Shown: positions 35,113-43,201 of the stretch, one piece after another
Layout: every line of letters starts with the position of its first letter
How positions within the stretch are numbered: the first letter of the stretch is position 1
Source: Gallionella sp.
GTDB lineage: Bacteria > Pseudomonadota > Gammaproteobacteria > Burkholderiales > Gallionellaceae
Direction of reading: 5' to 3'
DNA: 58,431 bases
NCBI GenBank assembly: GCA_028688275.1
Contig: JAQTYN010000018.1
Span: 1 to 58,431 of the forward strand
The notes under the pieces: model-generated
Told to the model about the DNA's origin: nothing
The model's database searches: none
Seen by the model: the letters and a program-made list of their open reading frames with translations, nothing else
Program-made: the position numbers and the translations under genes

Positions 35113-37446
35113 TTATTTCACACCAAAAATCAATAAGATACGGCGCATGAAATCATAAATTGCGCGATAGCATTGAGCAAATCCCGTAATGTGCGCGCCC
35201 CTATGCTCCGTTTTAGTGCTTGCTAGTATTGTTTTGTCTTGTGTATTTTTGGGTTCCGTATTGCTGGTCGGCGGGTAGGTTTTGTCATACGGATTGATAA
35301 AGACGGGTTTATCGGTTCGTGGCGTGCTCCGCTGGAAGACGTACTCGAATGTCTCTGACATCTGCACGCGATCCCCTAGCCCCCAGCGAGCCTTTGGAAT
35401 ACCAAACCACTCAAGTAGTGTGGACAGTATTGAGGTGGCACTGAGCGCGGCTTCCCCTGAACTTCTGAACACGGTATTGGGGTTGACCCAAGGGGAAACA
35501 ACGATAGTAGGGACACGCGGACCGAGTACATCATAAGCAAAACCGTCGTTCGAATCGTTCGGCCACGGATTGACGCTCTTCGGTGGCGGCACATGATCAT
35601 ACAGACCGCCCCCCTTGCTAAAGGTGATCACCAGCGCGGTTTTCTCCCAGCCAGGACCGTTCGCAATGGCCTGATAGAGCTTGTTTAACTCCACTTCCCC
35701 TGGAACCAGATCGCCGCCAGGATGATAGGAGGTCGCCCCTGCTGGTGCAATCCAGCGTGGCTCCAGAAAAGAAAATCGGGGCAAAGTACCTGCTGCGGCA
35801 TCGTTGTAGAACTGTTCGATGGGCGCAACGTAGTCTGTGCCGCCAGCGGCAACGTTGGCATCGACCGTGGGAATACCGCCTTCTAGGTACAGGTGATAGG
35901 TGAAGATATGATCGATCCACTTGACGGACCAGTAGATCTTCCAGTCCGAGATGCCGTTGTTCCACAACACCTTCCAGATCGATTGCCGACGGGCTGTTTC
36001 TGGAAAATATTGATACTGAATACCTCCCTCATAGGTAGTAGTAATGTTGAAAGCCGAGCCTGTCAGGGCGAAAGCTCGGTTGCTGTCGGTGCCGCCAGGC
36101 ATCGCGCTGAACCATTCATCGCTGACCGCAAACGAGGCTGCCAAGCCATTGAGTACGGGCAGTTGCTCAGGTGAGAGCGTTACCATCACTTCGCTGCTGG
36201 CATTGTTGCTAACGAATCCACCCATGTCAGGAGTGGCACCAGAAAAGTAGCCTTGGTAACCCATGCTGTACTGTTGGCGGATGGAATCTGGGGTGCCGTG
36301 AAAGGGATCAATGACGGGTGCGGTCAGATCGTAGTCTGTACTCAGCTTGCCATCCATGAATTGGTAAACCCCGTAGGTTTTTCCGTTCGCCTGATTACTG
36401 TATTCGGTACTTGTACCCTTGAAAGGGGGGGCGGCGTTGATGTAGTTCAGGTCTGGCGGATTATTTGCATAGAGCCAGCCGAGTACACTGTCCATGGAAC
36501 GGCTTTCAAGCATGTAAACCACCACATGTTCAATCTTGTCACGCATGAAGTCCATGGTGCCAGGCGTAGCTGCCGCCACCGTATTGACGGGTACTGGCTT
36601 TTGGATAGCGGTAAGCACACTGGCGGCGTTGAAGGCTACAGGCAGCGTGCCTGAATGTACCCGCCCCTCTAGCGGATTGGTCAGTCGCGGGTCGAATCGC
36701 CACAAGGTGTAGGCACGGGTGTTCGGCACCCAATCCAGCAGATACTCACCAATGACCAACAGCTGGTGGGACGCATCGATATGGGGCCAGCGACCTTCAG
36801 AGATCACTGGCAGCTGTAGCGGTGTCATTTTCTGGGGGTCGAAGCTCCACACGCGGTAGATAGCGTCGGTCGCAATCCACTCCAGCACATAGTTGCCTAT
36901 GGGTAAAAGCTGGCTGCCTTCACCGATAAGCGAGAAAGCATCCTGAGGGGTAATGGCATTCGGCAGCGGGTCGTTGCTCGCGGGATCGAAATTCCAGAGA
37001 CAATAGGTGCCACGAGTCGAAGTCGGCATGTAGGCAAGCACATAGCCTGTCATGGGAACAAGCTGGAGAATATCAAGCAAGGGTACTTGATTCCAGGTGA
37101 AATGGTCATAGAAGCCAGTGAATTTGGTCTGACTCCACGCCCCTTGTTGTACCGCCTCGCCGTTTAACGGATCTGGTTTTGTTGGGTCAAAGTCAAATAC
37201 CCGATAGTTGATATTCGGCTGATCGCTGCCACTCTTCTGCGGCGGCGTATTGTAGGAGATCAAATATCCCCCAATGGCGATCAGGTAGCCAGGGCTAGGG
37301 AAATTCGCGTCAAGGTTGGGGGCTACAGGTGTAAATAGCTCTGGGCTGTTGGGGTCGAACTGCCAGACAGAGTATGTGTCGTTTGCGCGGTTCTGGTTGA
37401 TGACGAAGGTAGGTGCTACGGATATATTCTGGCTATTGATACTCAT
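35113..37446 (-). CDS. Phospholipase C/acid-phosphatase-like protein with N-terminal WxFDP repeats and altered active site
   Basis: 777 residues without a signal peptide. Residues 1-290 hold five spaced copies of a Y-x2-W/F-x-FDP-x4-PL motif (near 25, 81, 148, 197 and 247), probably a propeller-like repeat domain. From about 300 the phosphoesterase (phospholipase C) family begins (IEHVVVYMLESRSMDSVLGWL). Two metal-site motifs differ from the family: the usual ENRSFD is ESRSMD, and the usual YDEHGGFYDHVPPP is FSKGGGLYDHVPPP. The loss of the Asp-Glu pair should weaken metal binding, so this may be a pseudoenzyme. The ribosome site AAGGGG supports the start. Confidence 0.82.
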   Translation of the reverse strand: MSINSQNISVAPTFVINQNRANDTYSVWQFDPNSPELFTPVAPNLDANFPSPGYLIAIGGYLISYNTPPQKSGSDQPNINYRVFDFDPTKPDPLNGEAVQQGAWSQTKFTGFYDHFTWNQVPLLDILQLVPMTGYVLAYMPTSTRGTYCLWNFDPASNDPLPNAITPQDAFSLIGEGSQLLPIGNYVLEWIATDAIYRVWSFDPQKMTPLQLPVISEGRWPHIDASHQLLVIGEYLLDWVPNTRAYTLWRFDPRLTNPLEGRVHSGTLPVAFNAASVLTAIQKPVPVNTVAAATPGTMDFMRDKIEHVVVYMLESRSMDSVLGWLYANNPPDLNYINAAPPFKGTSTEYSNQANGKTYGVYQFMDGKLSTDYDLTAPVIDPFHGTPDSIRQQYSMGYQGYFSGATPDMGGFVSNNASSEVMVTLSPEQLPVLNGLAASFAVSDEWFSAMPGGTDSNRAFALTGSAFNITTTYEGGIQYQYFPETARRQSIWKVLWNNGISDWKIYWSVKWIDHIFTYHLYLEGGIPTVDANVAAGGTDYVAPIEQFYNDAAAGTLPRFSFLEPRWIAPAGATSYHPGGDLVPGEVELNKLYQAIANGPGWEKTALVITFSKGGGLYDHVPPPKSVNPWPNDSNDGFAYDVLGPRVPTIVVSPWVNPNTVFRSSGEAALSATSILSTLLEWFGIPKARWGLGDRVQMSETFEYVFQRSTPRTDKPVFINPYDKTYPPTSNTEPKNTQDKTILASTKTEHRGAHITGFAQCYRAIYDFMRRILLIFGVK

Positions 37447-37628
37447 TCGCTATCCCCTTATTGATATTTCATAAATGATGACAACTATTTCTCTTTTCGT
37501 GCGTAGCACCCAAAGTCACGCATTCTTTGACACCCAGTTTTAACCCCTGAAATACGCTTTCCTGCTACGTGATCGAATATATCAACATGGCTCGCGCCTG
37601 ATTTATCCTGCGCAATAAAATCGGCGCA

Positions 37629-39002
37629 TCATTTTGTCGTGGAACAATATGTGGCTGGATATTTGATCGGCGTTCTGTCTGGCGTGCTGCCATTACATTG
37701 CAGATTGAATGTCGCGCAACTTAGCGGCTGATTGCTGGCATTGTTAGCGCAGGCATTGTTGCTGTTGCTATTACAGAACTGCTCCGCCGCATAGGGGCAT
37801 TTGCATGCCATCGCCTCATTATTGTCAAATGCCGTGTAATTGTAGTCGAGACGTGCTTGTACGCATACATTGTGCCCAGCAGGATTTTTCCACTTTTTAG
37901 AACAGCTTGCCTTGGCACTATCTGGATCAGCTCCTAGTGACAGTTTTTGGATAACACATGCCGAAGTGAGGTCGGTAATTTCACTAGGAATCAGTTGCTG
38001 GCTGTCCGCAGGACAATGCGTTGTGTCGGTGTCCCCAGGGCAGCATTGGTAGGTGGTGACATCAGGGTGGCTGCTGGCAATCCAAGCCGTTGGCTTAGTC
38101 TGTCCTGGCAGCGTTGCGGTGCCCACCCCGCTTACTGGTACTGGTTTACCTGTGCCTTGATAATTGATCAACTGTCCAAACACTTGCTGTGCTGGGGAGC
38201 CGAGTACTAATACTGGCAAAGTCTGTCCAAATGACGTGCCAGACGGCGGATTGGTCAATACGCCCAGCATGCTGTTGTCGTATCCAGAGGAAGCAGCAAA
38301 GTACGACGTTGTTCCGTTAATGGCAGAGGCCTGACCCGATCCAGGTGCCGCAATTGGGTGTGCGTCGACGATTGTGTCATACAGGATAGGGTTTTTTATA
38401 CCTGCCGCCTGCATTAGGCGGTTCCAACGCCCCATGGTGAAGTTGGCCAAATAGTTCGAGCCACAGAGCGAATCGTTGGGCGGGTAATTGAGGAAGGTCA
38501 CCGCTTTTTGCTCTACCACTGGCAATCCGAGCGGCAGGAAAAATGCCCAATCTTTTGCTGCTGGGTTGTTCCAGCAACCCGCCGCGCCTTGACAGGCGAG
38601 TACGCTATCCCAGCCAGTTGCCCCAGCATTGACGAAGTTCTGCATCATCGAGCCATATTTCTTCACTTTGCTAAGTGTTTTGTACACGGGGGTGGTGATT
38701 GATACGGTGGCAGAAGTGCCGTTGTTCGCCGTGGTGACGGCAACTTTTGAGAACGGCAATCCATCATTCTTGAGGGATTGCTGGGTGTAGAGTTGTATCG
38801 ACTGCGCCAATGTTGCAGGAATGCCGCTCTGGGTTTGGTAGAACGTCGGCAAGGACTGATCAGCCTTGTTCGGAAAAAGATGGAGAAGTTGCTCGTTGCT
38901 CAACGAATAAGTAACCGTGGTATTGCCTGCCGCAAAGGCCACGCCTATGAACGAAAGCACACCCCAAAAAACGGCGGCAACTTTAAGTAAATTATGACCC
39001 AT
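37629..39002 (-). CDS. Secreted cysteine-rich protein of unknown function
   Basis: 457 residues with a clear signal peptide (cleavage near A24-A25, in GVAFAAGN). Sixteen cysteines, most in the C-terminal 170 residues (YQCCPGDTD, ACKCP, LSCATFNLQC), point to a disulphide-bonded periplasmic or extracellular protein. Threonine-, serine- and asparagine-rich linkers support export. I recognise no family. It lies 182 bases upstream of the phosphoesterase gene on the same strand. The two might be related in function, but the gap does not require an operon. Confidence 0.7.
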   Translation of the reverse strand: MGHNLLKVAAVFWGVLSFIGVAFAAGNTTVTYSLSNEQLLHLFPNKADQSLPTFYQTQSGIPATLAQSIQLYTQQSLKNDGLPFSKVAVTTANNGTSATVSITTPVYKTLSKVKKYGSMMQNFVNAGATGWDSVLACQGAAGCWNNPAAKDWAFFLPLGLPVVEQKAVTFLNYPPNDSLCGSNYLANFTMGRWNRLMQAAGIKNPILYDTIVDAHPIAAPGSGQASAINGTTSYFAASSGYDNSMLGVLTNPPSGTSFGQTLPVLVLGSPAQQVFGQLINYQGTGKPVPVSGVGTATLPGQTKPTAWIASSHPDVTTYQCCPGDTDTTHCPADSQQLIPSEITDLTSACVIQKLSLGADPDSAKASCSKKWKNPAGHNVCVQARLDYNYTAFDNNEAMACKCPYAAEQFCNSNSNNACANNASNQPLSCATFNLQCNGSTPDRTPIKYPATYCSTTK

Positions 39003-39274
39003 TTTTTCTTCTCCTTATTCGCTTTATCGTTTGGATTTCGCCCTAAAACCGCTGCATAATAATGTAGTGGATTCGACCTTAAAGTGCAAATTTTGTCAGG
39101 ATATCGCATTTAAGTGACAGCAAGATAATGGCTGATACTGCTTTTTGCCTTGATTTTTGATGAGCTGCACATCAACCCTTGTGCTATAGGTGACTTTAAT
39201 CTATTGGATTTGAAAGTCAATATTAATCTATATGTTTTTATGCCTTATTTTTTTGATGTTTAAATTTATATTTT
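39003..39274. other. AT-rich intergenic region
   Basis: About 270 bases, with long A/T tracts at 39190-39270, between the 58-residue gene and the secreted-protein gene. It should hold the promoter of the latter. I see no gene, clear terminator or repeat. Confidence 0.5.
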
Positions 39275-39451
39275 TTAAGTTGAATTTTTAATGCGATTAC
39301 CAAACAGATTTTGTAAGTAAATTTGCGTGGTGAGCTGTGTTAAACCAGCATAAGCGAGATGAAGTGCTGCATGATCAAGGGGATGTTTGAGGAAGATTTC
39401 TCTGATACTAATCACTGTATCTTCTTGAAAATACAACTCGTCGTCGGACAT
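39275..39451 (-). CDS. 58-aa protein coupled to siaC copy 2
   Basis: A short reading frame that starts at an ATG sharing its A with the siaC-2 stop (TAATG), so it should be translated by coupling. It encodes 58 residues beginning MSDDELYFQEDTVISI and ending GNRIKNST. The opening resembles the start of the cyclase that follows siaC copy 1 (MSEDSLFATEEAIL), so it may be a shrunken remnant of an output gene or a small partner. No membrane segment is seen. The downstream sequence is AT-rich. Confidence 0.6.
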   Translation of the reverse strand: MSDDELYFQEDTVISIREIFLKHPLDHAALHLAYAGLTQLTTQIYLQNLFGNRIKNST

Positions 39452-39831
39452 TACTTCTCAACCAAATTAAACTCAACGAATTTAATGTCTTCTTTGAATT
39501 CTTCGCCATATTCTAGGGCGGACTCATTTTCAACGTCATAAATCCAATTGACAATTACCCGTTTCCCTTGGGTGGATGCGACATCCAATAAATCAAATAA
39601 ATTCATTAAGACTTTGGATGTGCTTGAATTGAAGTAGAGAATTTCAATATTGGCAACAATTTCATCAAGATGATCACTAGCAAGAAAACTTCTCAACCAT
39701 TTGAATACAGGGGTGTAAAAATCAGACGCATTTTCTGGATAAGATTCGCCACGTAAAGCCAGCACCCCAGTTGGGTAATCAAAGTAGATTTCAGGTGTTG
39801 CTTCTGTGCGTGCTATGACCAAATTGTCCAT
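39451..39831 (-). CDS. siaC: SiaC-family regulatory phosphoprotein (DUF1987), copy 2
   Basis: 126 residues, clearly a paralogue of the copy at 24200: the two share ATPEIxFDY, the ILYFNSSTSKVLMNLFDLLD segment (phospho-site region 69-72) and NWIYDVENESALEYGEEFKED. It follows siaB copy 2 by 12 bases. No cyclase or PP2C gene is next to it, so it either reports to a distant output or cross-talks with the first system. Confidence 0.87.
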   Translation of the reverse strand: MDNLVIARTEATPEIYFDYPTGVLALRGESYPENASDFYTPVFKWLRSFLASDHLDEIVANIEILYFNSSTSKVLMNLFDLLDVASTQGKRVIVNWIYDVENESALEYGEEFKEDIKFVEFNLVEK

Positions 39832-39843
39832 GATTTATGCCTA

Positions 39844-40395
39844 TTAGATAACCGCTTTAATGCTGAAATATGAGTAGTATTCATCTAATTTAAAAAAGTC
39901 GAATTCAATGGTTTGACTGACTTTTCGAGCCATTTCGATGAAGCCTAAGCCCGCTCCTCTACTTTCAGCATCAGGTGTGATGCGGCGTTGCGCTTTGTAG
40001 TGTTCCTTCAGTTCGTCTTTGTTCATTTTTTGGAGTAGCGTGAGATTTTGACGCAACTTGTCAACTTTTTGATTGGTAATTCGATTGCCACAAAATACAA
40101 AAAAGTGATTATCTTTGAAACCGACGGTGATCGTACCCACCCCCATATTTTGGTGCTGCTCCGAGATCTGAACAGATTTTTCTGCCGAATAAAAGATAAT
40201 ATTTTGTGACTGCTCTACCACCAAAGAAAAGACTTTGAGTTCCAGTGAGCGATCGACGCTAAAAATCGATAATTTGCTTCTCAACGCGTCGCCTAATTTG
40301 ATGATGAATTCTTGCGTAAATAGACCGCTAAAAGTCAGAAATATGCCGTTATCGCTCACCGTTTCTTGGTAATCGAAAAAATGATTCATCTCCAT
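39844..40395 (-). CDS. siaB: SiaB-family protein kinase (DUF6272), copy 2
   Basis: 183 residues. It aligns end to end with the copy at 24602: DNGIFLTFSG near 15-24, QNIIFYSAEKS, the glycine box GAGLGFIEMARKVS near 147-160, and FDFFKLDEYYSYFSIKAVI at the end. It should phosphorylate its neighbour SiaC-2. A GAGGATAAGAG ribosome site precedes the ATG. It is 114 bases downstream of the phosphofructokinase gene on the same strand and could be transcribed with it. Confidence 0.85.
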   Translation of the reverse strand: MEMNHFFDYQETVSDNGIFLTFSGLFTQEFIIKLGDALRSKLSIFSVDRSLELKVFSLVVEQSQNIIFYSAEKSVQISEQHQNMGVGTITVGFKDNHFFVFCGNRITNQKVDKLRQNLTLLQKMNKDELKEHYKAQRRITPDAESRGAGLGFIEMARKVSQTIEFDFFKLDEYYSYFSIKAVI

Positions 40396-40509
40396 CTCTT
40401 ATCCTCACTGAGAAAACGTTGACGTTGTGCTGCTTGGCGTTTATGTCACGTTGATTAGCGGCCATGCTGCAAGTATTGTAGCCCTTCAGGGTTAAAATGC
40501 CCCGATTTT

Positions 40510-41697
40510 TTATAAGTTGCCCATTTTTGGCAATTCGCCAACCAACGGCGCGACGTAGTCTAACCATGCTTGCGTCACATCATTACCTGCGGCGTTGATG
40601 TACTCATCCTTCATTTCGGTGGCTTCACGCGCAACGGAAGACAGTGGCGTGATGAAGCATTCGCTTTGGTAAGGCACATTGCTTAAGCGACGAATTGAAA
40701 CCGAGCCTGGTTGTGCGGTGGTTGCAGCGTGTTCAACCGCAAATTTACCCACCGCACGCGCTTCTTGCGCATCAATTGGGGAAATAATGGTGGGAAAGGA
40801 ACGTTGCAAATAGCCAAAGGTGTCGGCACGTACACGGACTTTTTTACCTTCAAAGGCTGATTTGATTAATGCTGCCAACGTATCGCCCAGCGCACCGCTT
40901 CCTGATAATTGAATGTTGCCATGAGAATCGCGTTCACCACTGGTGGAAATCGGCTGTCCTTCGCTATCGGTGATGCCTTCCGAGACAGCAATGACGCAAC
41001 GCCCGTATTTTGCCACCACATCGCGCACATCTTGTTGAAAACTCTCGACGTTAAAGACACGTTCTGGCAAGTAAATCAAGTGAGGACCATCACCTTCGTT
41101 TTGACGTGCAAGTGCTGATGCAGCCGTTAAAAACCCTGCGCTACGTCCCATCACCACATTGACTTTAATCCCTTGTAAAGCACGATTGTCACGATCATCG
41201 CCCATAAATGCCAACGCGACAAAACGCGCTGCGGAGGCAAAACCAGGGCAGTGATCGGTTACTTTGAGGTCATTGTCGATGGTTTTCGGGATGTGTACGG
41301 TGCAGAAATCATAATTGGCTTCGCGTGCCATTTCCGCGATGATATGCGCCGTTTCAGCGGAATCATTACCACCAACGTAGAAGAAGTAGCGCACATCGTG
41401 CTTCTTAAATACTTCAAAGACTTGTTCGCATTCTGCCTTGCCTGGTTTCAGTCGTACCGAACCCAAAGCCGCCGCTGGCGTGGTGGCGACCAACTCTAGT
41501 TGTTCTAAAGATTGTGTGGTTAGGTCAATGAAGTCTTCTTTCATAATTCCCGCAATACCATGATGCGCACCCAAAATACCCGTGATGTTGGGTTGCAGGC
41601 GTGCCGCCAGAATCGCGCCCACCAGTGATTGATTGATGACAGCTGTCGGTCCTCCCGATTGCCCAATAACCATTTTCCCAACTAATTTATTTGCCAT
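40510..41697 (-). CDS. pfp: Pyrophosphate-type 6-phosphofructokinase
   Basis: 395 residues from an ATG with an AAGGAG ribosome site at 41697; a longer frame reaches into the space before ubiH but lacks support. Family motifs: GQSGGPTAVINQS near 10-22, FYVGGNDSAETA near 101-112, and PKTIDNDL. The lysine in PKTIDND and a residue other than glycine after GGN/GGD mark PPi-dependent enzymes, which phosphorylate fructose 6-phosphate reversibly. The GGNDS form differs from the usual GGDDS. It works in glycolysis or gluconeogenesis, as in many betaproteobacteria lacking the ATP enzyme. Confidence 0.9.
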   Translation of the reverse strand: MANKLVGKMVIGQSGGPTAVINQSLVGAILAARLQPNITGILGAHHGIAGIMKEDFIDLTTQSLEQLELVATTPAAALGSVRLKPGKAECEQVFEVFKKHDVRYFFYVGGNDSAETAHIIAEMAREANYDFCTVHIPKTIDNDLKVTDHCPGFASAARFVALAFMGDDRDNRALQGIKVNVVMGRSAGFLTAASALARQNEGDGPHLIYLPERVFNVESFQQDVRDVVAKYGRCVIAVSEGITDSEGQPISTSGERDSHGNIQLSGSGALGDTLAALIKSAFEGKKVRVRADTFGYLQRSFPTIISPIDAQEARAVGKFAVEHAATTAQPGSVSIRRLSNVPYQSECFITPLSSVAREATEMKDEYINAAGNDVTQAWLDYVAPLVGELPKMGNL

Positions 41698-41776
41698 ATT
41701 GATCTCCTTAAAATAGTGTTGCATTGTAGCTGAATCGGGAAATGACGTGCTCGGTGGGATATAACATTGTTGTGTA

Positions 41777-42934
41777 CTATCCGTTTGCACCAAACATCAT
41801 GCGCCGCCCCACAAATTGCTTCGCCATCGGCAGTGCATCCAGCACACTGAGTGCTGCGGCACGGGCGGGGCGTAGGGCGGGGAAATCATTAGAGAAAATC
41901 CGCACTAGACTATCCGTGAAGCGGATACCCGCATTCCTGTCCATGCTGCGACTGGCACGGTAAGTGGCGTGCATGGTTTCTGAACCGAGACTGTCGGGGG
42001 CGCAGTCCAAAATGATTTGTGCTAACTCCCACGCATCGCGCACCCCCATGTTGAAACCTTGCCCCGCCACGGGATGTAGGGTTTGCGCGGCATTGCCGAG
42101 CAACACGGTATGCGGCATAGGGCTGAGCTGCGGCGCACGTTTTAGACCCAAAGGAAAACTGGTGCGCTTACCGACGCTTAGGAATTCACCGACGCGATCA
42201 CCAAAATGTTGATGTAATTCATTGAGGAACGTTGCGTCATCCCATGCCAGCATCACCGCCGCGCGTTCATGCGGTGCAGTCCACACCAATTCGTAGCCGT
42301 CTTGATAGGGCAATAGCGCGACAGGGCCTTGCGTCGTAAAGCGTTCAAATGCCGTGTCGGGCAAGTGCGAGGCGGCGGTGACATGGGCAATCACGGCACT
42401 TTGACCGTAATCATGGAAACTCGGTGGATACGGCTGCGCCAATAATTTTCCGCCATCTGCAACCACTGCCAGACGTGCGGTCAAGGTCGTTTCCGTTTTG
42501 CCCTCACGTTGATACTGAATCACCGCATGATCTGCTTCGCCGCGCAATTGCAGCACGCGTGTTTGATAGATGGTGTGGGTATCACTTTCCTGTAATGCCG
42601 CATCCAAGCCATCTTGCAGCGCGGCATAAGGCAAGACATACCCTAATTCGGGCACGTGTAGATTCTCAGCTTGCAACTTGGCACGACCAAAACTTTGCCG
42701 CTGTGAAATATGAATCGTGCGGATTGCAGTGACCTTTTGCAAGGTGCGCCACACATTCAACTTATCCAACAACAATCGACTGCCATAAGACAATGCCAAT
42801 GCCCGCGCATCTTGGCTGGGCGTATGGACGGGGCGCGCTTCCAATAAGCAAATGGCGAGTCCGCTCCCGCGCAACGCCAATGCCAACGCAGACCCCACAG
42901 GTCCGCCTCCAATGATTGCAATGTCATAGTTCAT
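41777..42934 (-). CDS. ubiH: UbiH/UbiF-family FAD monooxygenase (ubiquinone synthesis)
   Basis: 385 residues. The FAD motif IAIIGGGPVGSALALALRGSG (6-26), the DARALALSYGS segment and GNAAQTLHPVAGQGFNMGVRDAWEL near 275-299 are diagnostic of the ubiquinone-ring hydroxylases UbiH, UbiF and VisC. Which ring position it acts on cannot be told from sequence alone. It should work at the inner membrane with the Ubi complex. It precedes the phosphofructokinase gene by 79 bases on the same strand. Confidence 0.88.
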   Translation of the reverse strand: MNYDIAIIGGGPVGSALALALRGSGLAICLLEARPVHTPSQDARALALSYGSRLLLDKLNVWRTLQKVTAIRTIHISQRQSFGRAKLQAENLHVPELGYVLPYAALQDGLDAALQESDTHTIYQTRVLQLRGEADHAVIQYQREGKTETTLTARLAVVADGGKLLAQPYPPSFHDYGQSAVIAHVTAASHLPDTAFERFTTQGPVALLPYQDGYELVWTAPHERAAVMLAWDDATFLNELHQHFGDRVGEFLSVGKRTSFPLGLKRAPQLSPMPHTVLLGNAAQTLHPVAGQGFNMGVRDAWELAQIILDCAPDSLGSETMHATYRASRSMDRNAGIRFTDSLVRIFSNDFPALRPARAAALSVLDALPMAKQFVGRRMMFGANG

Positions 42935-43201
42935 TTATTTGCTTTCGTGTTTTTAATGCAAATGTGTTTCGTGGGGATGCAAATGAGTTAGCATCATCAA
43001 ATGACTCGTCTTTTTCATTACTTCAATAGAAAAACGGACGTACAGCGTATATTCGCATTCTCGCATAAATTTGTAGGAAACTTGTTGTCAGGCTCCTATT
43101 CCAGTCGTCGTTCCCTTACTAAAGGTTTTGAACCGTAGATTTGAAAGGGGATTTGGAGATTTTCTTCAGCGCAAATGTGCATAATGGGATAAATTTGCAC
43201 G

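Noticed and set aside
36253..36654. 133-codon plus-strand frame inside the phosphoesterase gene
   Set aside because: Antisense shadow of a recognised protein, with no independent ribosome site.
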